A stretch of DNA of 41,881 bases from Nitrospirota bacterium (GCA_015233725.1 JADFXD010000015.1:1-41881), one strand, 5' to 3'; counted from the first letter of the stretch, positions 9,208-18,230 are shown. The notes: generated from the letters alone by a model not told the origin. Translations and numbers: made by a program.

Positions 9208-9250
9208 AGGGGAAGGGAGGCAACTTAATGTTCTCCTTCCCTTTTTTTTT
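9208..9250 (+). terminator. Rho-independent terminator
   Basis: GGGAAGGGAG and CTCCTTCCC form a stem with one bulge around a loop of about 13 bases, followed directly by nine T (9242-9250). It lies between the IS110 remnant and the sulfide:quinone oxidoreductase promoter and insulates that gene from upstream transcription. Confidence 0.8.
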
Positions 9251-9309
9251 ATGGGAATTTTGTTAAAACGTCCCATGATTTTTTTATGCACCACTTTTGT
9301 AACATTAAT

Positions 9310-9339
9310 TTGACAATTTATATGAATTATGGGTATAAT
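9310..9339 (+). promoter_or_regulatory. Sigma-70 type promoter for the SQR gene
   Basis: Consensus TTGACA (9310-9315), an 18-base spacer and consensus TATAAT (9334-9339), about 80 bases before the ATG. A strong AAGGAGG at 9405-9411 serves translation. Confidence 0.8.
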
Positions 9340-9420
9340 GAAGCACTTGTATTTGTCAAGAGAAGAAAAGGGTATAATTAAAAACAAGAGTTTACAGCAA
9401 TAATAAGGAGGAATATTACA

Positions 9421-10578
9421 ATGAAGCGTATTTTAGTCATTGGTGGCGGTAGTGCAGGTGTAATGTTTTCTAACAGGATGAGGAACGAGTTTAGTCCCGA
9501 TGAGGTTGAGATTACGGTCATAGAGCGTAAAGAGATGCACGTATATCAACCGGCCTTTACGTTGGTGGTTTTTGATCTGGATGAGCCAAAGAATCTGCTC
9601 AGGCCAATGAATGACCTTTTTTTCGATGGCATCAAGCTCATACAAGACGTAGCGGTCAAGATAGACGCAGACAACAACAAGGTGACAACTGAAAAAAACG
9701 GTGATATCTCTTACGATTATCTGGTAATTGCCTCGGGTGCCAAGTTGTTTTTTGAGGAACCGGAGGGGCTGAAAGAGGGTATCGACAGTAGCAAGAACGT
9801 ATTTACGTTTTATCAGCTCGATGGCGCAATAAAGTTACGGGACAAGCTCAAGGACATGGATGGTGGAACTATAGTGATGTCGGTGTGTGAGATGCCCATC
9901 AAGTGTCCGGCAGCGCCGATGAAGTTCATAATGATGGCAGAGGACACGATGAGACAAAGGGGCAAGAGGGACAAATTCAAGTTCATCTTTACGACGCCGA
10001 TGCCCGCGGTCTTTAGCAGGGAGCCGTATGCCTCAAAGCTGGTCAGCATATTTGGCTCACGTAGCATTGATACGGTAGCAAACTTTGCCCCATCCCAGGT
10101 TGATTATGACAAGGGGGTCATAAAGGACTATGGTGGTAAGGAGGTCAGGTTTGACCTTCTGTGCATCACCCCTCCGCATGGTGGCGAGGCCGTGGTAGAG
10201 GAGTCCGAGGGTGTGGGAGACGCCGCCGGCTGGGTCAGTTGTGACAAGCACCTGATGGTCAGTAAGAAGTTCAAAAACGTCTATGGCATAGGCGACGCCA
10301 CGGATTTCCCCACATCCAAGACGGCCTCCGGCATCCGCAAGCAGGCCAAGGTGCTGGTCTCGCGTCTGACGTCGGAGATCCATGGGGAGGTGCCAACGGC
10401 CAAGTATGACGGCGAAATCATCTGTCCGATATTGACAAGGCACCAGAGGGTCATGTTTGCCCACTTTAACTATGAAGAAGCCATCTCACCCGCCATTGAG
10501 AGCTATGCCAATTGGGTACTAAAGGTCCATATGCTCAGGCCTCTTTACTGGAATCTTATGCTTAACGGGTTGGTATAG
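9421..10578 (+). CDS. sqr: Sulfide:quinone oxidoreductase-like flavoprotein
   Basis: A 385-residue FAD-dependent pyridine-nucleotide-disulfide-type oxidoreductase. The N-terminal dinucleotide fold is ILVIGGGSAGVMF; the second FAD contact is YGIGDATDFP (about 288-297). Cys162 (PIKCPAAP) and Cys335 (IICPILT) are placed as the redox cysteine pair of the SQR/flavocytochrome c family; Cys156 is extra. SQR oxidises sulfide to polysulfide or sulfur at the membrane surface and reduces quinone. It has its own strong promoter and ribosome-binding site and is followed by a DUF1641 gene, a neighbour seen with SQR in many bacteria. The C terminus ends in an amphipathic stretch suited to membrane association. 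The exact SQR type is not assigned. Confidence 0.88.
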   Translation: MKRILVIGGGSAGVMFSNRMRNEFSPDEVEITVIERKEMHVYQPAFTLVVFDLDEPKNLLRPMNDLFFDGIKLIQDVAVKIDADNNKVTTEKNGDISYDYLVIASGAKLFFEEPEGLKEGIDSSKNVFTFYQLDGAIKLRDKLKDMDGGTIVMSVCEMPIKCPAAPMKFIMMAEDTMRQRGKRDKFKFIFTTPMPAVFSREPYASKLVSIFGSRSIDTVANFAPSQVDYDKGVIKDYGGKEVRFDLLCITPPHGGEAVVEESEGVGDAAGWVSCDKHLMVSKKFKNVYGIGDATDFPTSKTASGIRKQAKVLVSRLTSEIHGEVPTAKYDGEIICPILTRHQRVMFAHFNYEEAISPAIESYANWVLKVHMLRPLYWNLMLNGLV

Positions 10579-10629
10579 GGCAACCTGGGCGGTTATAGTA
10601 AGCACAAATATAAGATTGAGGAGTGAGAT

Positions 10630-11706
10630 ATGTCTAAGAAAGCGACATTAGCCGCTTCAAATGGCGGCGATAAAGCGGCAATGCAGGAAAAGATGGCAAT
10701 GCAGATAGACGAAATCTATAGCAGACTCAAGCTAGTAGAAGACCTCTACCATGACATCATGCCAGCCCTGGAAAAGATCCCTAAGGAGATAAACTCGACC
10801 TTAAACGAGCTTAGAATAAAGTTTGAACGCGATGAGACGTTGGCGCTTATCAAGGCCCTGGGTGATAACATCCCAACCTTCCTGGAGATGATAAAGACGA
10901 TGGAGGGCTTTATAGGCTTTTTTAAGGATGCCCACCCTGCCGCAGAAAAGGTTGTAAGGGAGTTGACCCCAACCATAAACTCTATGAGGTACGTCTTTGA
11001 GCGGGAAGAGACCCTGGCTCTTATACAAAAGACGGGGGAAAACATACCGACGTTCCTGGAGATGCTAAAGACGATGGAGTGCTTTATCGGCATGTTTAAG
11101 GACGTCTATCCGGCAACGGAGAAGATCATCAAGGAGTTGACCCCGACCATAAACTCCATGAGATACGCCTTTGAGCGGGAAGAGACCTTAGAGCTTATAC
11201 AAAAGACAGGGGAAAACATACCGATATTCCTGGAGATGTTAAAGACGATGGAGTTTGCTATTGGCATGTTTAAGGACGTCTATCCGGCAACGGAAAAGAT
11301 CATGAAGGAGTTGACCCCGACTATAAACTCTATGAGGTATGCCTTTGAAAAAGACGAAACGCTGACGCTCCTGCAAAAAACCGGCGAAAACATACCAACC
11401 TTTATCAAGCTGCTAGACTTCCTGGCGCAATTTGAACAGAGCGGGGGACTGGACTACGCCTTTAAGAGCGCCTCTGTCAAGGAGACTGAGTACATGATCA
11501 AGGGTATGGAGAAATGCGCCGTCCGTACTATGCAGCAGTTGATGGAAAGACCGCTAAAGCCTGGAATGAAGAGCCTTTTCTCATCGCTGATGGACCCCGA
11601 GGTCCAGAAGGGGTTTGTCTTGCTAACGACGTTTGCCAGGAACATGCCCCAGTGTATGCTTGATACCATTAGTGAAAGCGAAGAGATCATCAAAAAGAAG
11701 ATATAA
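10630..11706 (+). CDS. DUF1641 protein with four tandem 58-residue repeats
   Basis: A 358-residue, mainly helical protein. The C terminus carries the DUF1641-like signature MDPEVQKGFVLLTTFARNMP. Most of the rest is one 58-residue unit repeated four times at exact 174-base steps (about 10789, 10963, 11137, 11311), each with TINSMRY-FEREETL-LIQKTGENIPTFLEM-KTM-FIGMFKD-YPA-EK. DUF1641 proteins accompany SQR or formate dehydrogenase genes and may act as accessory or anchoring proteins; biochemical role unknown. The ribosome-binding site is GAGGAGTGAG before the ATG. It is 51 bases after SQR and probably co-transcribed. The repeat multiplication is unusual. Confidence 0.82.
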   Translation: MSKKATLAASNGGDKAAMQEKMAMQIDEIYSRLKLVEDLYHDIMPALEKIPKEINSTLNELRIKFERDETLALIKALGDNIPTFLEMIKTMEGFIGFFKDAHPAAEKVVRELTPTINSMRYVFEREETLALIQKTGENIPTFLEMLKTMECFIGMFKDVYPATEKIIKELTPTINSMRYAFEREETLELIQKTGENIPIFLEMLKTMEFAIGMFKDVYPATEKIMKELTPTINSMRYAFEKDETLTLLQKTGENIPTFIKLLDFLAQFEQSGGLDYAFKSASVKETEYMIKGMEKCAVRTMQQLMERPLKPGMKSLFSSLMDPEVQKGFVLLTTFARNMPQCMLDTISESEEIIKKKI

Positions 11707-11728
11707 TCGCAGGATGGTCATTGTAAAT

Positions 11729-11749
11729 CCCCTCCCTCTATGGGAGGGG
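11729..11749. terminator. Hairpin between convergent genes
   Basis: CCCCTCCC and GGGAGGGG form a perfect 8-bp stem around a 5-base loop, between the 3' ends of the DUF1641 gene (plus) and the PD-(D/E)XK-like gene (minus). No T-tract follows on either strand, so termination is only suggested by position. Confidence 0.4.
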
Positions 11750-11779
11750 CCAGGGGAAGGACGTTATATGGGGCTTCAA

Positions 11780-12412
11780 TCAATAAAAGGTTGATGTGTC
11801 TACTTTTAACTCTCTTTTCTCCTTCAAGGTATACTTACCATCTGAAAATTCTAAAACCACTGTGAATTTGAACGAAAAAGATTCGTTTATTGTATAACTC
11901 ATATCATTTTTCACATCTGAGTCAGACCCAAATTTCAATTCAACGCTTACAACCCCGGTGCCGCTTACTTCTATACTGCCGTCTTTGTTTATATCAATCC
12001 TATCAACTTCAATATTTGATACTTCATTAAATCTCGTATGTGTTGACAAACTATACAATTCATCAGGCATATCGTCGTCAAATATCTTAGCTAAAATATC
12101 TTCAAGATTTTCAATTTTTATTTTCTTATCTTTAGGTGTTGCTGCAAAAACCAATTTGAACTTGTACTTTCCCTTAGACTTTACATATTCACTAAGAGCT
12201 TTAAGTTTTTCTTTTTTTTCAGGTGTTAAAGCGCCTGATTTTACTTCAAAAACTATTGATTCAAATTTATTTTTAGCAAACAAATCAGCCCTATAATTAC
12301 CAATCTTATATTCCTTACGCACTTTATACCCCTGACTTTCATATTTATCAGCTAACTGATCTACGACCATGTTATGTAAATATTTTAAGATGATTTCTCT
12401 TTTAATATCCAT
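11780..12412 (-). CDS. PD-(D/E)XK nuclease-like protein
   Basis: A 210-residue protein. The N-terminal half shows a restriction-endonuclease-like core: helix MVVDQLADKYESQGY, then YRADLFAKN and IVFEVKSG, fitting the D...ExK catalytic pattern (D of RAD, E and K of EVKSG). The C-terminal half (from about residue 130) is beta-rich and unrecognised (VEVSGTGVVSVELKF-like strands). The ATG follows the stop codon of the RusA-like gene with no gap, and its ribosome-binding site GGAGG lies inside that gene's end, so the two are tightly coupled. The pair is visibly more AT-rich than the neighbours, suggesting transfer. Nuclease function is inferred from the motif. Confidence 0.72.
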   Translation of the reverse strand: MDIKREIILKYLHNMVVDQLADKYESQGYKVRKEYKIGNYRADLFAKNKFESIVFEVKSGALTPEKKEKLKALSEYVKSKGKYKFKLVFAATPKDKKIKIENLEDILAKIFDDDMPDELYSLSTHTRFNEVSNIEVDRIDINKDGSIEVSGTGVVSVELKFGSDSDVKNDMSYTINESFSFKFTVVLEFSDGKYTLKEKRELKVDTSTFY

Positions 12413-12874
12413 CTATTCCTCCAGTTTCTCTATATTAAACTTAAAAAAACTAATGTCCATCCGTCCACATTCAACATAAAGAAGATGATTTGTATTTTCC
12501 AATCTGTCTATTAAATCCAACACTATCTCCCAATTTGAATCAGCCGTCTCAAATCTCCAAGCCTTATCGTCTGAAACATCATATATTCCATTTAATGTAA
12601 ACTTTAATTGTCTGTCATCTTCGTAAAGATAGCCACCCAAACAATCCCAGATGGGCTTACTTATATTGTCAACATCATGACCCAAATTTTCCTTATAAAA
12701 ATAATAAATAATACCATAAACCTCATCGTTTCCATCGTACTTCTTAAAATCTGGATTATCATTTTTTAGAGCATCACATAAAATCTTCTTATAACGTTCT
12801 TTTACTGACTTATGGCTATCCTTCCAAGTATTAAATGATTTTGGTGGATAACCCAAAATTACAAAACTATACAT
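12413..12874 (-). CDS. RusA-like endodeoxyribonuclease
   Basis: A 153-residue protein with the RusA pattern. The N terminus is VILGYPPKSFNTW. The acidic metal-binding block is HDVDNISKPIWDCLGGYLYEDDRQ, matching the RusA D-x-DN-xxK...D-x-L...DD arrangement. RusA dimers resolve Holliday junctions and are usually phage-borne. The C-terminal part (about 95-153) is not part of the minimal RusA fold as I know it. It is the first gene of a two-gene unit with the PD-(D/E)XK protein. A possible minus-strand promoter (TTGACA at 12945-12940, TTTAAA at 12922-12917) lies upstream; no clear ribosome-binding site. Confidence 0.72.
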   Translation of the reverse strand: MYSFVILGYPPKSFNTWKDSHKSVKERYKKILCDALKNDNPDFKKYDGNDEVYGIIYYFYKENLGHDVDNISKPIWDCLGGYLYEDDRQLKFTLNGIYDVSDDKAWRFETADSNWEIVLDLIDRLENTNHLLYVECGRMDISFFKFNIEKLEE

Positions 12875-12916
12875 CTTATACCAAATTACCCATTATCTGC
12901 TCAACTTAATTATTTA

Positions 12917-12945
12917 TTTAAACACATGCCTACTGACTCTGTCAA
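12917..12945 (-). promoter_or_regulatory. Putative promoter of the RusA-like operon
   Basis: On the minus strand TTGACA (12945-12940) is followed after 17 bases by TTTAAA (12922-12917), a perfect -35 and a 4/6 -10. It lies about 43 bases before the RusA-like start. Confidence 0.45.
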
Positions 12946-12996
12946 CATTCTTTACAGTTAACTGTAAGCAGTTACAGCATCAGGATTGAGCATTAC

Positions 12997-13136
12997 GGGG
13001 TCAAGGGCACTTCTTCGTGGCCAGGCCAGGTGCGACCCGCTGCGACAACATCGTGCCTCACCCCTCCCCTTGCAGGGTGGGTCTGAGGGAGGGGCGGTCA
13101 GGCGTCCTCCCTTCTTTTTTTCTTTTCTTCTTTCCC
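12997..13136 (+). repeat. Dispersed intergenic repeat, long form
   Basis: Starts GGGGTCAAGGGCACTTCTTC, carries the CCAGG...GACC module, then CCCCTCCCCTTGCAGGG, GGTCTGAGGGAGGGGCGG, and ends in a long C/T tract (CCTCCCTTCTTTTTTTCTTT). It fills most of the gap between the nuclease pair and the heat-shock promoter. Confidence 0.8.
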
Positions 13137-13158
13137 TCCTATTGAGCATCATCGATAG

Positions 13159-13191
13159 ATAATACTTGACAAGCCTCGTATAAAGTATTAT
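13159..13191. promoter_or_regulatory. HAIR-like inverted repeat, candidate HspR operator
   Basis: A perfect 9-bp inverted repeat, ATAATACTT (13159-13167) and AAGTATTAT (13183-13191), separated by 15 bases. CTT and AAG have exactly the spacing of the HspR HAIR element (CTTGAGT-N7-ACTCAAG), with CTTGACA on the left. It overlaps the -35 box, spacer and part of the -10 box. With hspR two genes downstream, autoregulation is likely. Confidence 0.65.
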
Positions 13192-13194
13192 AAT
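13166..13194 (+). promoter_or_regulatory. Consensus sigma-70 promoter of dnaJ-hspR-clpB
   Basis: TTGACA (13166-13171), exactly 17 bases, TATAAT (13189-13194): a perfect consensus promoter, 34 bases before the dnaJ start. So strong a promoter needs a repressor; the inverted repeat over it fits. Confidence 0.88.
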
Positions 13195-13228
13195 AAAGAT
13201 CAAATAAACGTATTGAGACGAGGGAGAC

Positions 13229-14206
13229 ATGGCAACAGATATAAAGAATTACTACAACACATTGGAAGTAGGCAAGACTGCCACGCAGGAGGAGATAAAA
13301 AAGGCCTACCGGAAGCTTGCCAGGAAGTATCACCCGGACCTCAACCCCGGAAGCCCCTGGGCAGAGGCCAAGTTCAAGGAGATCAACGAGGCCTACGACA
13401 CCCTGGGCGACCCCAAAAAACGCGCTGATTACGACGCCCCAGTGAGGCCAACCTTTACCTCAGACTCTGGGTTTGAGAACTTCACGGATCGGCAGTATTC
13501 GAGCAACTTTGACCTCAACAACTTTGGAGACCTGTTCTCCGAGTTCTTTAATCTCGGTGGGAAGGCAGGCGCTGGCCGTACCAGTCCCAACAGCAAGGAG
13601 GTAGTCGTTGAGTTGAGCCTTACACTCCAGGAGGCCTATGATGGCGTGACAAAGCCGATGAACGTAAAGCGGGATGTCCAGTGTAAGCAGTGCTATGGTT
13701 CCGGAAGAAGGCTCTCCAGGACGTGTACGTCGTGTAACGGTTCCGGTGCGGTGCCATCGACTGAGACGATGAAGGTCAAGATTCCCGCAGGGGTTGACAC
13801 GGGGTCTAAGGTGAGGCTTAAGGGCAAGGCCGGTGCTGGAAACGGTAGGACGGGTGATATCGTGATAGATATCACGGTGAAGGCGCATGAGGTCTTTACG
13901 CGTAAGAGCAATGATCTGTATGTCGCCATACCGGTAACCTTCCCTGAGGCCGCATTAGGAGCACGGATAGAGGTACCATCGCTGGATGGCTCCTCCATAA
14001 TGACCCTCCCGGAGGGGACGCATAGCGGCAAGGTCTTTAAGCTCAAGGGCAAGGGTATGCCTGCCCCCAACGGTGATAAGGGCGACTTGTATGTGGATAT
14101 AAGGATCGTCGTGCCAGTTGGCCTCAGTCCCGTAGAAAAGGACACGATAAGGAGGCTTGGCAATCTCTATCACGATGACCCGCGAAAGGGGATGGTGAAA
14201 GAATAG
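13229..14206 (+). CDS. dnaJ: DnaJ-family co-chaperone with half zinc domain
   Basis: A 325-residue J-protein. The J domain has HPD at 35-37 (KYHPDLNPG). A Gly/Phe-rich stretch covers about 80-118. The zinc region has only two CxxCxGxG modules (C152/C155 and C166/C169) where canonical DnaJ has four. Two beta-barrel C-terminal substrate domains follow (about 120-310). It should stimulate DnaK ATPase and deliver clients; the single zinc site sets it between DnaJ (type I) and CbpA (type II). Ribosome-binding site GAGGGAG. Its stop codon directly precedes hspR, so the genes form one operon. Confidence 0.9.
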   Translation: MATDIKNYYNTLEVGKTATQEEIKKAYRKLARKYHPDLNPGSPWAEAKFKEINEAYDTLGDPKKRADYDAPVRPTFTSDSGFENFTDRQYSSNFDLNNFGDLFSEFFNLGGKAGAGRTSPNSKEVVVELSLTLQEAYDGVTKPMNVKRDVQCKQCYGSGRRLSRTCTSCNGSGAVPSTETMKVKIPAGVDTGSKVRLKGKAGAGNGRTGDIVIDITVKAHEVFTRKSNDLYVAIPVTFPEAALGARIEVPSLDGSSIMTLPEGTHSGKVFKLKGKGMPAPNGDKGDLYVDIRIVVPVGLSPVEKDTIRRLGNLYHDDPRKGMVKE

Positions 14207-14584
14207 ATGCTCAAGAAAGACAAGGATCAGCCTCTGTACGTGATCAGCGTGGTTGCTGAGATGCTGGGGGTTCACCCACAGACCCTGAGACTCTACGAGC
14301 GGGATGGGTTTGTATGCCCAAAGAGATACAACAGACAACGTAAGTACTCGGATGAAGACATAAAGAAGCTCGATATGATTATCCAGCTCACCAGGGAGTT
14401 GGGCGTCAACAAGGCCGGGGTGGAGATAATACTGCGTATGCGCGATATGATTGACGCCCTCAATAACCAATTGGAGGATGTCCTGCCCTACCTGGAGGAA
14501 GAGACGAGGGAGGATGTCAGGTTGCGGCTGATGAGGATTTTTTCGGATTCGCTCCTTACAGTCGCTGGGAAGGAGACAGTATGA
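14207..14584 (+). CDS. hspR: MerR-family heat-shock repressor HspR
   Basis: A 125-residue MerR-type regulator. The winged HTH is [20 protein letters not shown] with wing RRYS-like [15 protein letters not shown] helical C terminus lacks the metal-binding cysteines of MerR. HspR represses chaperone operons by binding HAIR inverted repeats, often with DnaK as co-repressor. It lies in the operon it would control: its ATG follows the dnaJ stop with no gap, and its stop overlaps the clpB start by 4 bases. The HAIR-like repeat at 13159-13191 is the likely target. Confidence 0.88.
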   Translation: MLKKDKDQPLYVISVVAEMLGVHPQTLRLYERDGFVCPKRYNRQRKYSDEDIKKLDMIIQLTRELGVNKAGVEIILRMRDMIDALNNQLEDVLPYLEEETREDVRLRLMRIFSDSLLTVAGKETV

Positions 14585-17217
14585 AGATAGAGAAGTTGAC
14601 AATAAAGAGTCAGGAGGCCATGCGCGAGGCTCAGTTGATCGCCGAGCGCAAGGGCAATCAGCAGATGGAGCCTGAGCATCTGCTGGCTGCGTTGTTAGTT
14701 GATGAGCAGGGGATCGTGGTGCAGATACTCAACAAGCTCGGCGTCAATGCCAATGCCCTGAAAAAGGACGTTGACAAGGCCCTCGATAAGTTTCCATCGG
14801 TAGTTGGCTCTACTGCGATGGCGCAGATGTATCTGTCTGTGGCGATCAGGGATTGCCTGGAGGAGGCCTTTAAGCAGGCCAGTTATCTTGGGGATGAGTA
14901 CGTCAGCGTGGAGCTCCTGATGCTTGGCGTGATAATAAAGGGCAGCGGGCGTCTCCTGGAGCGCTACAACATCACCAGAGACACATTTATGAAGGCCATG
15001 CAGGATGTGCGTGGCAGTCAGAACGTCATGGATCAGACCCCAGAGGACAAGTTCCAGGCCCTAAAGAAATACAGCCGCGACCTCACCGACCTTGCCCGCA
15101 AGGGCAAACTAGACCCCGTCATCGGCAGAGACGAGGAGATCAGGCGGGTCATACAGGTCCTTGCGCGCAGGACCAAGAACAACCCGGTCATCATCGGTGA
15201 GCCAGGGGTTGGCAAGACGGCCATCGCCGAGGGGCTTGCACAGCGCATCGTCGATAGCGACGTGCCCGAGTCCCTTAAGAACAAGCGGGTCATAGCGCTC
15301 GACCTTGGATTTCTCTTAGCGGGCACAAAGTTCAGGGGCGAGTTTGAAGAAAGGATCAAGGCGGTGCTCAAGGAAATAGAGGCGGCGCAGGGCAATATCA
15401 TCTTGTTCATAGACGAGCTGCATACCCTCGTGGGGGCTGGCGCTGCCGAGGGGGCGATGGATGCCTCCAACATGCTCAAGCCATCGCTGGCCAGGGGCGA
15501 GCTGAGGTGTGTGGGCGCCACGACCCTCAATGAATACAGAAAGTATATCGAAAAGGATGCCGCACTGGAGAGGCGTTTTCAGCCGGTCTACATCAAGGAA
15601 CCAACCGTTGAGGACACCATCTCCATCCTGAGGGGATTGAAAGAACGTTACGAGATACATCATGGGGTCAAGTTCAAGGATTCGGCATTGATAGCGGCCT
15701 CTACGTTGTCGAATCGTTACATAACCGACAGGTTTCTGCCGGATAAGGCCATCGACCTCATTGACGAGGCCGCCGCACGCCTGAGGATGGCCATTGACAG
15801 CATGCCCGTTGAGCTGGATGAGATGCAGAGGCGGTTGCGGCAGCTTGAGATCGAGCGTCAGGCGCTGCTCAAGGACAGTTCGACTGAGGGGGAGGCACAG
15901 CGGCAAAAGATAGAGAAGGAGATGTCTGAGTTGTCTGAAGTACACTCTGCCCTTATGGCGCGCTGGAAGGGGGAGAAGGAGTTGATCGCCAACATCCGTA
16001 AGATAAAGGAGGACATCGACAACGCCAGGACTGAGTCTGAAAATGCCGAGAGACAGGGTCTTCTTGGCAAGGCTGCGGAGTTGAGGTATGGCAGGCTCAT
16101 TGAGTTGAACAAGGCCCTGGAGGCCGCAAACCAGAAGCTCAATAGCTGGCAGGCCAATGGCAAGATGTTGACGGAGGTCGTGACCGAGGAGGACATTGCC
16201 GGGGTGGTGGCGAAGTGGACTGGGATACCGGTATCGAAGATGCTCGAGACCGAGGTTGACAAGCTCCTGCAGATGGAGGACCGTTTGAGGTTGCGGGTGA
16301 TTGGTCAGAACGAGGCCATAGAGAAGGTCTCAAATGCCATCAGGCGTGCGCGGGCTGGGATACAGGACCCGAATCGTCCGATTGGGTCGTTTATCTTCAT
16401 GGGGCCAACGGGTGTGGGCAAGACCGAGCTGGCGAAGGCGCTGGCCGAGTTTCTCTTTGACGACGATGCGGCGTTGTTACGTGTTGACATGTCGGAGTAT
16501 CAGGAAAAGCACACCGTATCGAGGCTCATAGGTTCCCCGCCTGGCTACGTTGGTTATGACGAGGGTGGACAGCTCACGGAGGCGGTCAGGCGCCGGCCAT
16601 ACTCGGTCATACTCTTTGACGAGGTGGAGAAGGCGCACGCGGAGGTCTTTAACGTGATGCTTCAGCTCCTGGATGACGGTCGTCTCACGGATGGGCACGG
16701 CAGGACGGTGGACTTCAGAAACTCGGTGGTCATTATGACCTCAAACATCGGCAGTGTGTACATGCAGGAGTTTTTGCAGGAGCGTCAACGTTTTGCCGAT
16801 GCCTACAGGCAGGATGTAAGTGCCGGCACGATGGCCAACAAGGTCATGGAGGCGCTCAAGGAGTTCTTCAAGCCGGAGTTTCTCAACAGGGTGGACGAGA
16901 TCATCATATTCAACCCGTTGAGCAAGGACCTTCTGAAGCGGATCGTTGACATCCAGTTGTACCGGATGCGCAAGTATCTCAAGGGCAAGCAGATAGACAT
17001 CTTGTTGACCGATAGGGTCAAGGAGGTGATTGCTGAGTCCGGGTACGACCCCGTATATGGTGCGAGGCCGTTGCGGCGTGTGCTTCAGAGCGAAATCCTC
17101 AACCCCCTGGCGCTGAAGATACTGGATGGTTCGATAGTTGCTGGTGACACGGTCAGGGTCGATTACGAGCGCGCCGCGATGGTATTCTCAAAGGTAGAGA
17201 TGGCCGTTAGCGGGTAA
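14581..17217 (+). CDS. clpB: ATP-dependent disaggregase ClpB
   Basis: A complete 878-residue ClpB. Clp-N repeats cover about 1-145. The first AAA+ domain has Walker A GEPGVGKT (206-213) and Walker [12 protein letters not shown]. The long coiled-coil middle domain, about 410-530, separates it from the second AAA+ domain with [23 protein letters not shown] and the pore loop [11 protein letters not shown]-terminal small domain follows ([19 protein letters not shown]). Hexameric ClpB threads aggregated proteins with DnaK/DnaJ help. Length and motifs are typical. It is the last gene of the heat-shock operon; a dispersed repeat begins right after its stop codon. Confidence 0.97.
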   Translation: MKIEKLTIKSQEAMREAQLIAERKGNQQMEPEHLLAALLVDEQGIVVQILNKLGVNANALKKDVDKALDKFPSVVGSTAMAQMYLSVAIRDCLEEAFKQASYLGDEYVSVELLMLGVIIKGSGRLLERYNITRDTFMKAMQDVRGSQNVMDQTPEDKFQALKKYSRDLTDLARKGKLDPVIGRDEEIRRVIQVLARRTKNNPVIIGEPGVGKTAIAEGLAQRIVDSDVPESLKNKRVIALDLGFLLAGTKFRGEFEERIKAVLKEIEAAQGNIILFIDELHTLVGAGAAEGAMDASNMLKPSLARGELRCVGATTLNEYRKYIEKDAALERRFQPVYIKEPTVEDTISILRGLKERYEIHHGVKFKDSALIAASTLSNRYITDRFLPDKAIDLIDEAAARLRMAIDSMPVELDEMQRRLRQLEIERQALLKDSSTEGEAQRQKIEKEMSELSEVHSALMARWKGEKELIANIRKIKEDIDNARTESENAERQGLLGKAAELRYGRLIELNKALEAANQKLNSWQANGKMLTEVVTEEDIAGVVAKWTGIPVSKMLETEVDKLLQMEDRLRLRVIGQNEAIEKVSNAIRRARAGIQDPNRPIGSFIFMGPTGVGKTELAKALAEFLFDDDAALLRVDMSEYQEKHTVSRLIGSPPGYVGYDEGGQLTEAVRRRPYSVILFDEVEKAHAEVFNVMLQLLDDGRLTDGHGRTVDFRNSVVIMTSNIGSVYMQEFLQERQRFADAYRQDVSAGTMANKVMEALKEFFKPEFLNRVDEIIIFNPLSKDLLKRIVDIQLYRMRKYLKGKQIDILLTDRVKEVIAESGYDPVYGARPLRRVLQSEILNPLALKILDGSIVAGDTVRVDYERAAMVFSKVEMAVSG

Positions 17218-17220
17218 GGC

Positions 17221-17325
17221 AAAGACAAAGAGAGAAGGGGAGACGCCTGGCCGCCCTCCCCTCAGACCCCTCCTGCAAGGGGAGGGGTGAGGCACCCCGG
17301 CCACGAAGAAGTCCCCTTGACCCCG
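17221..17325 (-). repeat. Dispersed intergenic repeat, long form
   Basis: Near-duplicate of the copy at 4018-4118 in the same orientation. Its purine tract starts 3 bases after the clpB stop and its GGGGTCAAGGGGAC end points away from clpB. Outer stem CAAGGGGA / TCCCCTTG encloses an inner GGGGTG...CACCCC hairpin. Confidence 0.8.
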
Positions 17326-17447
17326 TTATGCTGAGGCTTGGTGGTTGAGTTGGAGTGTGGGTGGAGGGTCTGGGGGAATGGATGAAGGGTCGGGGCGACC
17401 CATTCTTGATTGCAGTCTCTCAAAACATGTAAAATAAGAGAGGCAGA

Positions 17448-18024
17448 ATGAAGGTTGAAATCACACCAGTTGTCGTTATCCCCGATATGTCGCCGCTGAT
17501 TCATCTTGCGGCAGCAGGGAAACTGACTTTGCTGCATGAGTTCGGGCGCGTCGTTGTGATAGACATCGTGGCCTACGAATCGAGCGAGGATTTGACAAGA
17601 CCTTGGGCGTTGGAGGTAGCCGCATGGTTGAGGAAGGGGCAGGATACCAGGCAGCGTCCAATCCGTGGAAATCGTCAAGACCGAGATTGGCGAAGCCTAT
17701 CGTTTGGCGCGACAGACTGACCCTAAATTCAAAATGCAGAACGCAGGCGAGCGGGCGATCCGCGATTGGCTTGTTGACACCTTACCCGACGTAGGTGGAC
17801 CCGCCCTTGTTATTTACGAAGACAAGAAAATGCCCAAGCTGATCCAGAGGGAGCATATAGAAGAAATCGTCGTAATGGCAACAACCCGTGCACTTCTCGT
17901 TTTTGCAGAGGAGCGCGGCTTAATTACATCAGCGGAGGAAGTATGGAACAACATTATCAAACGAGCGAAAGGGGCAAGTCCGAGCCTCGATGTGAAGGTG
18001 ATGCGCCCGACACGCGCACCTTGA
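17448..18024 (+). pseudogene. PIN-like (DUF3368-type) toxin, frameshifted
   Basis: Two frames together make one protein. The first (from 17448) gives VVVIPDMSPLIHLAAAGKLTLL, resembling the start of PIN-like toxins with a D-x-SPLI motif, and runs to about WLRKGQ. The second (GTG 17665 in frame, open from about 17632) continues SVEIVKTEIGEAYRLARQ, an ERAIRDWL segment and HIEEIVVMATTRALLVFAEE. A one-base shift near 17640-17655 separates them. PIN toxins cut RNA. As it stands the product is truncated after about 65 correct residues, unless the shift is a sequencing error. An antitoxin-like gene overlaps its end. Confidence 0.6.
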
Positions 18025-18230
18025 AAATCTTGCAACGCTATGCTGCCGGAGAAATCTCGTCGCGGCAAGCCGCCCAAGAAATCGGGCCGGAGGCAAGCGA
18101 GCATGACGTGTTTGCGGGTATCCTTGCCGCTCAATTGCCTTTGCCGGAACCGGCGCCTGAAGACGTTGCCCGCGAGGTTGCGGCGTTGCGAGTGCTTTAT
18201 GGACAGTACGGGCCGCGCCCGCGCACATAA
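17943..18230 (+). CDS. Small HTH-like protein, possible antitoxin
   Basis: Up to 95 residues. The central segment LKILQRYAAGEISSRQAAQE has the rhythm of the short HTH in UPF0175/VapB-like antitoxins. An alternative TTG start at 18021 overlaps the TGA of the PIN-like frame (TTGA), which would give a 69-residue protein and a normal toxin-antitoxin arrangement. No clear ribosome-binding site at either start. Antitoxin role is inferred mostly from position. Confidence 0.45.
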   Translation: MEQHYQTSERGKSEPRCEGDAPDTRTLKILQRYAAGEISSRQAAQEIGPEASEHDVFAGILAAQLPLPEPAPEDVAREVAALRVLYGQYGPRPRT

